A stretch of DNA of 64,000 nucleotides from Pseudogymnoascus destructans (GCF_001641265.1 NW_020167523.1:682001-746000); one strand, 5' to 3'. Counted from the first letter of the stretch, positions 48,487 through 59,600 are shown. Translations and numbers: made by a program. The notes: generated from the letters alone by a model not told the origin.

Positions 48487-49832
48487 ATCCACGGGGAGGT
48501 AAGTATATAATTTACTACGGGGAGCCATCAATAAAATCGCTCCATGACAGCAAGGTTATAGGGTATTCATAGGGATGGATGTAATATACCGTATGGAAAT
48601 ATTGGACTAATAGGTATCTGTCGTCGAAAGCGCAGCGAATCGGAGTGTACCAGGGTGCACTTCTCAAATTCGAGCACCCGCCCGTTTAGGATAGGAAGGA
48701 AGGATTGACCAGCAATATTTTGACAAGGTCTGGGTGATATAATGCAACTCCGCGGGCTGTGTCCAACAATATAGAAATGGCAAGAATGTTTTCTTCAACA
48801 AGATAAGATAGAAATGGAAATTTGGTTTTGTTCAAGATAAGAATTGGAAGTCGGCTCTGTTCTCACATGTGCAGTGTATGTTCTCTGGGGCAGAGATGAT
48901 AGTCACGTTGGCTCCCAGTAGTAGCGAACTTTATACTTTCACTTACAGCTGATTTCATGTCGATAGAAGATGTGTCCTGAGTCACGACATTCGTATGTTT
49001 TGCACGTTTGCGTTGGCAATGTTGGCAATGTAACGAATGTGTTGCTATTCTGACCACCATTTTCTCCGACCTGGCCACCAATACGGACGGGTTGACGACC
49101 AACGAGAGACAAAGTACGCTCCGTACTTTCTGTACGTCTGTAAAAGCCAAGAAAACGACGGACGGGTGGTGAGGGGTTGCCCTCAGTGTCCCTCAGTGGT
49201 CCTACCACCCCCACCACAAGCCAAAAATTGCGAGGGCTTATCGATAGCGGCCTGAAGGATATGGCTTCGCCACACCACAACGCTACTCGAGTACTTGTAA
49301 CAGGATGACGACGTGTCAGTCAAGGCAGAGACGGCAGAGATTTTTCAAAATTCGTCCGAAACAAAATAGCATAGCGTACCAGTAGGTGAGAAAAAGAATT
49401 TATTTCCACAAATAGCATTTAATAACAGTGTAGATATTCATGACGTAGGGTTATTATTTCCCCAACGATCGCCAAGACTGTGGGTCGAAATGCGTAGAAG
49501 TAGAGAGTCGGTTCAGGAATCGTCCATCCGAGCTAAACCCAGGTTGTCGCGGCTCAAAAAGTTCGAGATTCCCATACACAAAGCTAAAGAGGGCTGCGAA
49601 AACGAAATAACTCGTCGCCTCCTTCAAACAACTTGAAACAACGTGACGATCTCCAATTGTTCAATTGCCTCCGGATTTGCAAAGGTCCTTTCAAGAAAAT
49701 CTCTTCGGACCTAGAATTCCCACACGCTACTGTCGATAAGCCTCGAGCCAATATTGTGTGTGGCTTGTTCACCCCCTCACCTCCCCTCACCTTCACCTTC
49801 ACTTTCACAAAACATAAACAAAACAGATCAAG
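48487..49832. other. Intergenic region / SSE1 promoter
   Basis: 1.3 kb. Just before the SSE1 start is a CT-rich tract (about 49769-49808) typical of strongly transcribed fungal genes. One TTCnnGAA pair (49512-49519) could be half of a heat-shock element, but no clear three-unit element is seen. Confidence 0.4.
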
Positions 49833-52156
49833 ATGTCTGTCGTCGGTGTTGATTTTGGCACCCTGAACACGGTTATTGCTGTCGCAAGAAACCGTGGTGT
49901 GGATGTGGTATGTTTCCGCGCAACTCTGACATAATATTGTGTTTGTTCACTTACTGATCGCTTTATAGATTACCAATGAGGTTTCTAACCGTGCCACTCC
50001 GTAAGTTCCCCCTACAGTCACTCCCACAGACAAGACGGTATCAAAGAGGCTAACAGATTCACTTCACAGTTCCCTCGTCGGTTTTGGACCAAAAGCGAGA
50101 TACCTCGGCGAGGCCGCGAAGACACAAGAGATCTCCAACTTAAAAAACACAGTCGGGTCGCTGAAGCGCCTGGCTGGTCGTGCTCTGTCCGACCCCGATG
50201 TCGCAAAGGAGCAGAACCACATCTCCGCACCCCTCGTCGACATCAATGGCCAGGTCGGAGCGGAGGTGACGTACCTCGGCAAGAAGGAGCAGTTCACCGC
50301 TACCCAGCTTATCTCGATGTTCTTGGGCAGAGTCAAGGCTACCGCCGCCGCTGAGCTCAAGCTCCCCGTCAAGGAGATTGTCATGAGTGTGCCAGCATGG
50401 TTCACCGACGTCCAGCGCAGATGCTTGATGGATGCCGCTGAGATTGCCGGCCTCCAGCTCCTCCGTCTCATGAACGACACCACCGCAGCCGCGCTTGGCT
50501 GGGGTATTACGAAGCTCGACCTCCCCACCGCAGACGAGAAGCCAAGGCGTGTCGCATTCGTCGATATCGGCCACAGTGATTACACTTGCTCCATTGTCGA
50601 GTTCCGCAAGGGCGAGTTAACCGTCAAGGGTACCGCATACGACCGCGACTTCGGTGGACGCGACTTCGACACGGCCCTCGTTGACCACTTCGCGGCCGAG
50701 TTCAAGGAGAAGTACAAGATTGACATCAAGACCAACCCCAAGGCTATGGTCAGAGTTGCGGCTGGTGCCGAGAAACTGAAGAAGATTCTCTCCGCCAACC
50801 AGCAGGCGCCCCTCAACATCGAGTCTCTGATGAACGATGTTGATGTCCAGTCTGTGCTCAAGCGTGAGGAGTTGGAGGCACTTGTTGAGCCACTTCTCAA
50901 GCGTGCCTACCTTCCTCTCGAGGAGGCCCTCGCACAGGCCAAGCTGAAGGTTGAGGACATCGATACCATCGAGGTCGTTGGCGGTTGCACTCGTGTCCCC
51001 GCACTGAAGGAGCGCATCCAGAACTTCTTCGGCAAGCAATTATCCTTCACCATCAACCAGGATGAGGGTGTTGCCAGAGGTTGCGCTTTCAGCTGCGCCA
51101 TCCTGTCGCCCGTTTTCCGTGTCCGCGACTTCACCATCCACGACATTGTCCCATACCCAATTGAGTTCAACTGGGAGAAGTCTGAGGACATCCCAGATGA
51201 GGACACCTCTCTGACCGTCTTCAACAAGGGCAACGTTATGCCATCGACAAAGATCCTCACATTCTACCGCAAGCAAAACTTCGACATCGAGGCGAGGTAC
51301 GCTAAGCCAGAGGACCTCCCCGGAGCCGTTAAGCCATGGATCGGACGCTTCTCTGTCAAGAACGTCAAGGCTGATTCCAAGGATGATTTTATGATCTGCA
51401 AGCTTAAGGCACGTATTAACCTCCACGGTATCCTCAACGTCGAGCAAGGATACTTCGTCGAGGATGTCGAGGTCGAGGAGCCAATCCCAGAGGACAAGGA
51501 CGAGAAGAAGGATGCCGATGCCATGGACACCGACGGTGAGCCCAAGGCACCCAAGATGCGCAAGGTTAAGAAGCAGGTCCGCAAGGGCGATCTGCCAATT
51601 TCTGCCGGTACCGCATCATTAGACCCAGAGACCAAGGCCCTGGCTGCGGAGAGGGAGAACAACATGTTCATGGAGGACAAGCTTGTCGCGGATACCGATG
51701 AGAAGAAGAACGAGCTCGAGACTTACATCTACGAGATGAGAAACAACATCGATGACAGGTATGCCGAGTTCGCCAGCGATGCTGAGAAGGAGAAGTTAAA
51801 GGCGAGACTCGAGCAGGTCGAGGTATGTCTATATCACCCCCCATCATGTTTCAAGAAAACTATACTAACTACTACTCCAGGACTGGCTCTACGATGAGGG
51901 CGAGGACACCACCAAGGCCGTCTACATCGCCAAGTACGACGACATCCGCTCCCTCGCTGGCCCAATCGCCCAGCGCTACTTCGACAAGCTCGAGGAGGAG
52001 AGGCAAGTTGCCCAGGCCAAGCTGGACGCTGAGCTTGCGGCCAAGCGCGAGGCTTCCGAGGCGGCCAAGAAGACCGAGAAGCCCGCGGAGGAGCCGGTCA
52101 GCAAGGAGGAGGATATGACTGATGCCGACACGCCCGCCGTTGAGGATGTCGAGTAA
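49833..52156 (+). CDS. SSE1: Hsp110-family chaperone (Sse1/Hsp88)
   Basis: Exons 49833-49907, 49969-50000, 50070-51822 and 51881-52156 give 711 residues. The nucleotide-binding domain begins MSVVGVDFGTLNTVIAVARN, with FVDIGHSDYT and VEVVGGCTRVPA further on. The substrate-binding domain has the long acidic insertion (about residues 490-530) that separates Hsp110 from Hsp70, and there is no EEVD end. Sse1 is the nucleotide-exchange factor for cytosolic Hsp70 and an Hsp90 partner. The 32-nt second exon and 5'-clustered introns are typical of fungal Hsp88. The acceptor-to-donor frame is clean throughout. Confidence 0.95.
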
Positions 52157-52540
52157 ACGTTTTAATTCACGGTTTCTCTCACGATGCGATGACGGTTGGC
52201 TCCACGAAATAGGGAGGCTGCGTAAAGGTTGACATGATCTGGAAAGAAAAGGGTCTTAGACTTTCTGATAGCCGTTTGCAACCATGGATGTTCAGACTTT
52301 TAGATGGAAATGAAACCCGGATATACTTTATTCTGTGTCATGACTTTTTGTCTGTTCAGCGTGTCGATTTTTTTTTGTGACGGGTGTTGGGAGGATGATA
52401 ATGAAGTTATAGACGATTAGATAGAACTCTTTCCGGTTTTGGGATCCTTCGCATTTTTCGTCCATTGACTTTCCAAGTGAATTAGACTGATAGTAAAAAC
52501 GAATTGGAAATGAAAAATATTGTTCCAATAACTGTAGGAT

Positions 52541-52678
52541 AAAAAGGCAAAAAATATATCTGAGCATGAGCACGAGCTTCTGGCTATATGTGTGCCAACC
52601 ACCGGCTTTCAATTCTATTCAGCTAAACAGCCGAAGAAGGAATAAAAAAAGGCAAAAAAATATATCTGAGCATGAGCT
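52541..52678. repeat. Pair of ~34-bp direct repeats
   Basis: A motif AAAAAGGCAAAAAATATATC... ending CTGAGCATGAGC occurs at 52541-52574 and 52645-52678, about 70 bp apart, with only homopolymer length differences. The second copy abuts the 3' end of tRNA-Asp. Confidence 0.85.
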
Positions 52679-52691
52679 CAGAGAGGCAATT

Positions 52692-52773
52692 CTCTCTGAC
52701 GGGGAGTCGAACCCCGGTCTCCCGCGCTTTGTCACATGACAAGCGGAAATCATGACCGTTAGACCATCAAAGA
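52692..52773 (-). tRNA. tRNA-Asp(GTC) with 10-nt intron
   Basis: Mature length 72 nt. Acceptor TCTTTGA/TCAGAGA pairs fully (one T-G), with discriminator G as expected for Asp. Anticodon stem TCCGC/GCGGG; loop TT-GTC-A, then intron TGTGACAAAG (52727-52736), then C. The intron's TGAC can pair with GTCA of the anticodon region, the usual pre-tRNA fold. T arm CGGGG-TTCGACT-CCCCG is perfect. Confidence 0.9.
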
Positions 52774-52948
52774 CTTTGAACAGGAAACCCCTAACGGGTT
52801 ACAAGAACTGGTGCTGCTTTTCGTCAGTTTTTCCGGAGCTAGTAACCGAAAAGTTGATGCCTGGCTTCGGGGTCCGGTTTTATCATTGTCCGATTCCTGA
52901 GCCCAGTTTCTCGTTGGCACAAAAGACTGTTTTTAGAATTATGCGCAA

Positions 52949-53047
52949 CACGGCTTCTTGCTTTCCGTCCTGTGTGTGTGGTCATCAGCCCGTCCAACAC
53001 GGTTTCCTGCTTCCCGTCCTCTGTCGGGTGGCCATAGCCCCTGCGCT
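52949..53047. repeat. ~50-bp tandem repeat, two copies
   Basis: CACGGCTTCTTGCTTTCCGTCC... and CACGGTTTCCTGCTTCCCGTCC... follow one another with about 80% identity. It lies next to the larger array. Confidence 0.65.
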
Positions 53048-53159
53048 CGGAAATGATGTATTTGTGAGCGCTTACGGAGCACAAACAATTGGCCAGCTGA
53101 GGCTGACCTCTGCACTTCTCCACTTGTGGCGGCCTAAGAGCCCATAAAAAACGCGAAAC

Positions 53160-53505
53160 GGTTGGTCGATACTCAAATCTGCCTGGGGCCTGTCGAAAGG
53201 CCGCATCCTTTGTCTGGGATCACGACAACAGCTTCGTGGAAACGTGGGATGGTTGGCTGATTTCCCAATCCTGCCTCGGGCTTTTCCAAAGGCCGCATCC
53301 TGTGTCTTGATCACGACGACAGCTTCATGGAAACGGGGGACGGTTGGTCGATTGTGATGTCTGCCTCAGGCCTCTTGAACGGCCGCATCCTGAGTCTTTG
53401 ATCACGACAGCGGCTTCCTGGAAACGGGGGATGGTTGGTCGATATCCCAAATCTGCCTCGGGCCTCTCAAAAGGCCGGATCCTGTATCTTCGATTACGAC
53501 AGCGG
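53160..53505. repeat. ~91-bp tandem repeat array, four copies
   Basis: Units start with GGTTGG(T/C) at 53160, 53251, 53342 and 53433 (periods 91, 91, 91). Each holds a conserved GGCCGCATCCTG-like core, a local GGCC...GGCC inverted repeat and a TTCNTGGAAACG(G/T)GGG end. No frame is conserved across units, so it appears non-coding. Confidence 0.88.
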
Positions 53506-54216
53506 CCAACGCAACCTAAGAGGCGCGAAAACTGTTGACTGGTTCCCTAAATACTGTCGTGCCATCCATCGACTCAGCATGGTCTCCCCCTAAGTTCCCC
53601 AAACAACTTCATCAGGTTTACCGCGATTATACTGGTAGATTTTCCAGATTTGTTTAGACCATCAATTGGTCTCCACATATCAAACTCCACGTCTAGCGGG
53701 GAATCAGTTGGAGGATCAGCTAATTCACGGGTTTGCGCATCTCATGCAAAGAGGTCACGGCCAGCTCTGCAGAAGCAGAGAAAGCGACCGCCTTTGCGAG
53801 AACGAATTGTGCACCGACCTGGTAGGCATTCGACATATTCAGAAGACGACGACGAACTGTTGATACAGCTGAAAGAGGATGACAAATTGCCCTGGGATGA
53901 AATTGCAGAGTACTTCCCGGAAAGGACCAAAGGGACGTTGCAAGTGCACTACTGCACAAAGCTGAAGAACCGCTCGCAGACGTCTAAGTACAAGAAACGC
54001 AAGGTAACGAACTCAGCTAAAGAAAGCGGGGTGAGATATCCATCCAGGTTCTCAATGGACCTGCTTGATCCACAGCTTCAAGATGCACTTCCTTCCACAT
54101 CAATTCTACCAGCAACTACCGACTCGGCCGAGGATGCCCACGGAAGCATACTGTCAACTACACCAGGAAACATAGAAAGCACGGAGGTTCAGCCGCTTCG
54201 TAGCAGCCAAGGAGTA

Positions 54217-54345
54217 ATCGTTGGTTCTCAAACCACCGCCTGGAGGCGGTTGGCGAAAGCGAACTGGGACGCGAAAGCGATTGTGGGACACTTCGGGAGC
54301 GGACTCACGACGCGACACGACCGACCATGAACATGACCGACAACG
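54217..54345 (+). repeat. Left terminal inverted repeat (129 bp)
   Basis: Begins ATCGTTGGTTCTCAAACC directly after the TA duplication and is the reverse complement of 56298-56426. It includes an internal CCGCCTGGAGGCGG palindrome. Confidence 0.93.
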
Positions 54346-54366
54346 AGCACAACTACAACCACAACT

Positions 54367-56256
54367 ATGCCGGTAGTTGAAGTAAATAAAAATGAAGCTC
54401 TTTTAAATGCCATTGAATTTTTAAATGAAAACCCAACAGAGAAGAGTGCTACAGTAGCACGGATGTACAGAGTAAACCCAAGTACGCTCCGGACTATACG
54501 ACTACGACAACGACGCGCATCACCACAACGCACCGCTGTGCCACGCGGAGGCCAGAACAGAGTACTGTCTGATGTACAAGTTACAGCTATACAAAGATAC
54601 ATCCAACGCTCGTACGAAAATGGGTACGGTGCAACTAAGCCTATGGTGTTCAGTGCCATCTGCCAACTACGTGCAGCAGAAACTCCAACACGTGCACCAC
54701 CATCACAACGGTGGTTCCAGACATGGATTAAGACACAACAACACAACTTCCATACAATAAAAACCCGGCCAATTGAAGCAGCACGGGTTGCATCTCATGA
54801 AGTATCAGCTATTAAAGAATGGTTTTATGAATTTAAAGATGTGTGTAATCAACTAGATATTACTGCAGGTGATATCTACAACTTTGATGAAGTTGGATTC
54901 CGTGTAGGAATGAGCACCGGTGAACATGTGTTGGTACCATCTGCAGTAAAGGAGGTAAGTTGTTTCTACTTATCTTACTTTATATTATTCTAATATTTAT
55001 AGCTTTATATACAAGCTCCAGAGAACAGACAAAGTCTTACAGTTATAGAGACAATTTCAGCTGCTGGCATTGCACTTCCACCGTTCCTTATTATACAAGG
55101 AAAATTACACATGGAAAGTTGGTACCATGACAATCTACACGGTGATGAGAAAGTTGCAGTATCCGATTCCGGATATACAAACTCTGAGCTTGCAATGGAA
55201 TATCTACAGCATTTTATTCAACATACACCGTCTATAAGAACGAAATTGTTAATAATGGACTCTCATGTCTCACATGAAGTTCCAGAGTTTATAATACTTG
55301 CACATCAACACAATATACACTTACATGTGTTTCCGTCTCATCTTACGCATATTCTACAACCGCTAGATGTTACTGTGTTTGCACAATATAAACATTGGCA
55401 CCGACGTGCAATTCAACAAGCAATCCGGAATTTTGATACAGATTATAATGTTATATCTTTCTTTAGAGACTTGTCTACTATCCGTAAGCAGACATTTACA
55501 AAGGGTAACTGTATCAAGTCTTTTAGAGATGCAGGTATTTGGCCACCTAACTATGAAAAGATTCAAGAGAAGGTTGCTATATATGCAAAACCAGAAGTTT
55601 TAGAAACACCACAACGCGCATTTCAAGCAAGTTATGATCTTTCAACATGGAGTCAAACATTTGATAAGATCCTTAGTTCACCGTCACGGCAAAAGTGGGC
55701 ATCTTCTTATACTGAAATCCAAACTCAGTTAACAGAGGCTGAGCTGTTCCAGTCAGAGCTTGTACAAATTACTACTATTATGACTGAGCAACGACAGCGG
55801 AAGGTTAGAAGTCGGAAATCTATTCAAAAAGGCGGTGCTATTACAGTTGAACATGCACGGCAAAGGATTTATGAGAAGAAGGTAAAGGAGCAACTTTTAG
55901 AAGAAGCACGGGAGAAAAGAGAGAGAACACGCATGGTGAACGTTGAGCGTAAGATGCAGCTCCGTGCTGGCATCGATGCACGGAAGGCAGAACGTACACG
56001 GAAAAAGGACCTACATGAATTTCATAAAAGTAACCCAGACACGGAGCCACCAATTGGCTTACATACAGAAATCATTGACCCGGACGTTACACAGAAGAAA
56101 CGTGAGGAGGAGGAGGAGGCGGACCAACTGTTAGCCATCGAGGAGAGTGGGTACGTGAACTTTGCAGGCTTGGACTACGACATGATTCACGATGCAAGTG
56201 ACGGTGGCTGTGATGATCAATCACTGCCTGACAATATTGATCCAAATCTTTTTTAA
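54367..56256 (+). CDS. pogo/Fot1-type DDE transposase, intact
   Basis: Exons 54367-54954 and 55003-56256 (48-nt intron, GTAAGT...TATAG) give 613 residues. The N-terminus has a helix-turn-helix (psq/CENP-B-type) binding region, then a second CENP-B-like segment to about 150. The DDE_1 core has IYNFDEVGF (first Asp), LLIMDSHVSHE (second Asp) and HILQPLDVTVF (third acidic). The long C-terminal tail is basic and coiled-coil, then acidic. There are no stops or frameshifts. The enzyme would cut and paste its own element into TA sites. Confidence 0.94.
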
Positions 56257-56297
56257 TTATTTAATTCTATAACTTATATATATTTACAGCATTGTTA

Positions 56298-56426
56298 CGT
56301 TGTCAGTCGTGTTCATGGTCGGTCGTGTCGCGTCGTGAGTCCGCTCCCGAAGTGTCCCACAATCGCTTTCGCGTCCCAGTTCGCTTTCGCCAACCGCCTC
56401 CAGGCGGTGGTTTGAGAACCAACGAT
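56298..56426 (-). repeat. Right terminal inverted repeat (129 bp)
   Basis: Reverse complement of the left repeat; ends CCAACGAT directly before the TA at 56427-56428. Confidence 0.93.
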
Positions 56427-56755
56427 TAGAAAGCAATCAAACCATCGACGCCACGGAAGGGAGGTGGGAGGTTGAAGCGCTACTTGCCAAGTCAAAAGTA
56501 GGCAACGTGATTTGGTACCTCGTGAAGTGGGCAGGCTTCCGGGATGAGGATAATACGTGGCAGAAACGGGACGACATCAGCTCAGATCTCATCAATGACT
56601 TTGAGGCGATACGTGTGCAATTACTTAAGAAGCGAGAACAGAAAGGAAAGATTGAATATTTCGCTAAGTGGAAGGGCCGTCCAGCGGGTGAGAATTCTTG
56701 GGAGAAGGAAGCTACAATAAGCCGTGAAGGAATCTTAGAGTTTGAGGCAAAATGA

Positions 56756-57242
56756 GGAGGCAACCATTGTAACGTCCGTCCATACATAGCGAGAAGCCCA
56801 CTGTGTCGAGAAAAATGATGGGTACTTTGTAAGCATCTCAAAATCTATGCACGCATTGATTTCTCCCATAATTTTGCATAAGTCGTGTTCAGTGGCTACT
56901 CCTAAACAGCCTGGGCTCCTCTCCCAACAAAATTACGTTCGCATCGTCGCCCTCATGACTAATTTGCGGACAGTGCCTAGTGATCCGTCGGGTACATGCT
57001 TCATAGCTTGCCTGATGCTTCAAATTCAGTAATTTAATTGCGGACGTTTCACTTACAGTACCTTGTCTTCCTGTGCTAATCAGTCACTCCTCTCGAACTT
57101 CGCCTCTCAGTCGCAGCTGTCCATTCAGGATCTCATGTAACCGCCAACTGCTGTTCGTGTTAGTGTGATTGTAGTTAGCGCTTGTTGGATTTCGAGTCTC
57201 AGTTGCAGGAGTAGATACACGGCCGACGCGAGCGCCTAATTC
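56756..57242. other. Intergenic region
   Basis: 487 bp after the chromodomain stop; no supported gene. Part may belong to the LINE relic. Confidence 0.4.
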
Positions 57243-57970
57243 TTGCCTTGGCGTACACGTGTACCTCGACTAGTTCCAGCGCGCGAGGGGATTGCGGGCA
57301 ATGAGAAAGCACACCAAGAAGCGCATGGTGCGACAAGATTAGAGGAGGCAGCTCCCAGCTGTGGAGAAAGTCCGGCTGAAATCAGTAGCACTCCGGTGTG
57401 GCAGAGAGAGGCTGATGAGAGAACCCAGCAATTTCATTTGGGGGCCAAGACTGGCTGGCAAGCTCACCCGGGCAATTGCTGGGGCACTGCCGCAGAAACA
57501 CACGGTCAAGATGTACAACATGCTCTCGTCAGGGGAAGCATCCATCATGGCTCAGCTCAGAATAGGACACAATCGCCTTAAATCGTGCCTCTTTCGCTTC
57601 AATCTTGCGGAATATGACAAGTGTGAATGCGGCATAACACCTGACACGGTGCGTCATCTGTTGTTTGACTGCGAGAAGGGGCAGGCCGAACAGGTTCCAA
57701 TGCGCCAGAAGCTTCAGCAGAGATGGGGTGACCTTTCGTACATGTAAGGGGGATGGAACCAGTGGGTCGACCGACGTACAGGCAAGACAATGGACGGGAA
57801 GAAGAAGCGTGGCGGCCAGACATACCCACAGTCAACGCTGTGATCAATTTTGTATATACAACAGGCAAGTTTAACGCAATGAGGACTAGAGAGCTGAGCA
57901 CCGAAGGAATGTAAATGGGACGGGTTGTATTGTATGAAGTGTTCCGGTGTGACGCCGATTTTGACTTTCA
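57243..57970 (+). pseudogene. 3' relic of a Tad1-like LINE (RNase H end and zinc-binding tail)
   Basis: VPAREGIAGNEKAHQEAHGATR (near 57290) resembles the final RNase H block of fungal LINEs. In a second frame AQLRIGHNRLKSCLFRF...CECGITPDTVRHLLFDC is the conserved C-terminal cysteine/histidine segment of these polyproteins. The two parts are in different frames and no reverse transcriptase remains, so this is a dead 5'-truncated copy. Confidence 0.7.
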
Positions 57971-57983
57971 CTGGAGAACATTA

Positions 57984-58931
57984 TTAGGACGGCACATCGA
58001 TGCCGTACTTCTCGTAATCAAAGTGTTCCAGACTCGGTATGTTTTCAGCCCAGCCGTCATCAATTTCTCCTAGTTGCCAGTCGTCTCCGAGCTCAATCAT
58101 TCCCGTCCTCCCAGCCAGTACATTCTTCTGCCTCAATTGATACTCGACCGCCACATCTCGATGCGGTACCCAAACAACCCTCATCCCAGCCCGTCTTCCA
58201 GCCTCTACCCCAGCCACGCTATCTTCGAGGACCAAACATTCGTTGGGCATGATGGCCTTTTCGCCAGAGTCTGCCGCCGAGTTTAACGATTGCAACGCGA
58301 CTAAATATATGTCAGGCGCTGGCTTCCCTCGACCCTGTCGCACTCGTGGGTCATCACCCAGGACCCGCCTGTCGGACGGGAAGAAGCTGAGCAGCCGCTT
58401 CGTCTCTGGCCTCGAAGTTTTCAATTCGTAGCTATGGCTCTTGGTGCTGGATGCCAATGCCAGTTCAATCCTGTCCCCAGAAGAAGCACTACGCGCACGG
58501 CTGAGGTTCGACAGAAGATTCTCCGCGCCAGGCAGCGGCTTGCAATCCGGAAAATGTCGTCGCATTTGTTCACTCGATTCAAGGGCGAACTGCTCGCGGG
58601 AGATGGGCAACTTGGCCCAGTTGTGGAACACGTCGCCGTTTGTCGAGCCTGAGACACCCATGAGCTGAGCTCGAATCGACGGAGTAAAGGCAGGCCTTCC
58701 ATACTTTTCAAGAAGTTGGTTCGTGCTTAGAGTGATTATGTCTTCGGAGTTGATGAGAAGCCCGTCCATGTCGAAAATACAGGCGCGGATTGCGGGGAAG
58801 CTGGTGGCAGTTTTGTTAGCTTCGGGGATTCGGGGTATCACTTTCATGTCGACGACCAATAATGCCCATGCTAAAGGCCATACATAGATGTCTCTGTTGG
58901 AGGGCACTTACTTTCTATCAAGGGGAGCCAT
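57984..58931 (-). CDS. HAD-superfamily phosphatase (beta-phosphoglucomutase/GS1-like)
   Basis: Exon 1 (58931-58912) encodes MAPLDR and part of the next codon; after a 111-nt intron (58801-58911, GTAAGT...GCTAAC...CACCAG), exon 2 (58800-57984) completes 278 residues. Motif I is FDMDGLLINSED (nucleophile Asp and acid/base Asp), motif II LALASST, motif III Lys in GKPAPDIYL, and motif IV VLEDSVAGVEAGRRAG. The cap domain is alpha-helical. Relatives dephosphorylate sugar phosphates, glycerol-3-phosphate or pseudouridine-5-phosphate; the substrate is not known. The unspliced frame reaching upstream to 58907 is intron read-through. Confidence 0.9.
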
Positions 58932-59444
58932 GAGTACGGAACGAAGGCCAACTTTGATTCAAATTGACGGCACCGGGAGCCATCTCGTGCACAGACCCGT
59001 ACGGAAACTTTTGTCACCGTACTGTAACTAATATCTCCCACTAGAGATCCGGGCGATGGGCGGCCGGCGGCCCGTAGTTAGCGCGCAGTGCTTGAAAACA
59101 TTCTGGTTTCAGAAGCACTATAATTGGATATTGAGAAATCAGGATGCGGTACTATAGGCAGCGCATCGCTCTGATCGTCTCTGAATGGGCCTAACCAACA
59201 TGAATAATAAGGCTGCTTGCAATTACGGGGTAGGATAGCGAGCGCCTGGCCCAAGCTACTTTCCGCTATTTTGCGCCTAATTATCATACGGAAGAGGTAC
59301 GGATCAGGGACTGCGTCCCAATGAACATTTCATCACCATTTTCATCACCTACCTGGCGCTAATGCCATGCTGAGTCTTGTTTCGGTATCATGCATTGGCG
59401 CAAGCGCTCAAATGGTCTCATCCTTGACTTGCATGACTCAGCCT
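58932..59444. other. Intergenic region
   Basis: About 0.5 kb between the HAD gene and the transposon end; nothing recognised beyond the likely HAD promoter. Confidence 0.4.
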
Positions 59445-59462
59445 CACTAGGCCACTTCAGCA
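59445..59462 (+). repeat. Left terminal inverted repeat of Harbinger-like element
   Basis: 18 bases identical to the complement of 63522-63539. Confidence 0.88.
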
Positions 59463-59574
59463 TCGTAATTTGAGTGTAGCAGCGTAGCAGCTTTAGCCTA
59501 GATAGGAAATGATGTAACCATAATCCTTGCGCCCCCCTGTTGCCACTATTTCCTAATGTAGTCTAAAGCTGATA

Positions 59575-59600
59575 CAGTGTAGCAGCGAGCTGCTACACTG
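59575..59600. repeat. Left subterminal hairpin
   Basis: Arms CAGTGTAGCAG and CTGCTACACTG around CGAG. The same GTGTAGCAGC word recurs at 59474-59492 and at the other end, suggesting transposase binding sites. Confidence 0.75.

Larger units (their letters stand above)
52157..53649. other. Intergenic region with tRNA and tandem repeats
   Basis: Contains a 34-bp direct repeat pair, tRNA-Asp, a ~50-bp repeat pair and a ~91-bp tandem array. I find no coding frame; open frames here cross the repeats. Confidence 0.55.
54217..56426 (+). mobile_element. Intact pogo/Fot1-type DNA transposon, 2210 bp
   Basis: Terminal inverted repeats of 129 bp (54217-54345 and 56298-56426) are almost perfect, with two mismatches near the inner end. 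TA dinucleotides (54215-54216 and 56427-56428) flank the element, the target duplication of the Tc1/mariner-pogo superfamily. One uninterrupted transposase gene with one intron lies inside. It looks young and potentially active. Confidence 0.95.
53650..56755 (+). pseudogene. Myb/SANT plus chromodomain gene interrupted by a DNA transposon
   Basis: The 5' part (53650-54214) encodes a basic N-terminus and a Myb/SANT-like domain (YSEDDDELLIQLKEDDKLPWDEIAEYF...). The 3' part (56429-56755) encodes a chromodomain (RWEVEALLAKSKVGNVIWYLVKWAGF...TWQKRDD) and a second chromo-like segment (EYFAKWKG...NSWEKEA). A pogo-type element sits between them, flanked by a TA duplication. With one TA kept, the two parts are in the same frame (GGA-GTA-GAA-AGC), so the gene was probably whole before insertion. 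No ATG opens the 5' part; the start may be in an upstream exon whose acceptor could be TTTCCAG at about 53647. The product would be a chromatin-associated DNA-binding protein; its role is unknown. Confidence 0.8.

Noticed and set aside
49512..49572. Possible heat-shock elements in front of SSE1
   Set aside because: Only a two-unit TTCnnGAA and an imperfect TTC/GA set are seen, below what I would call a functional element.
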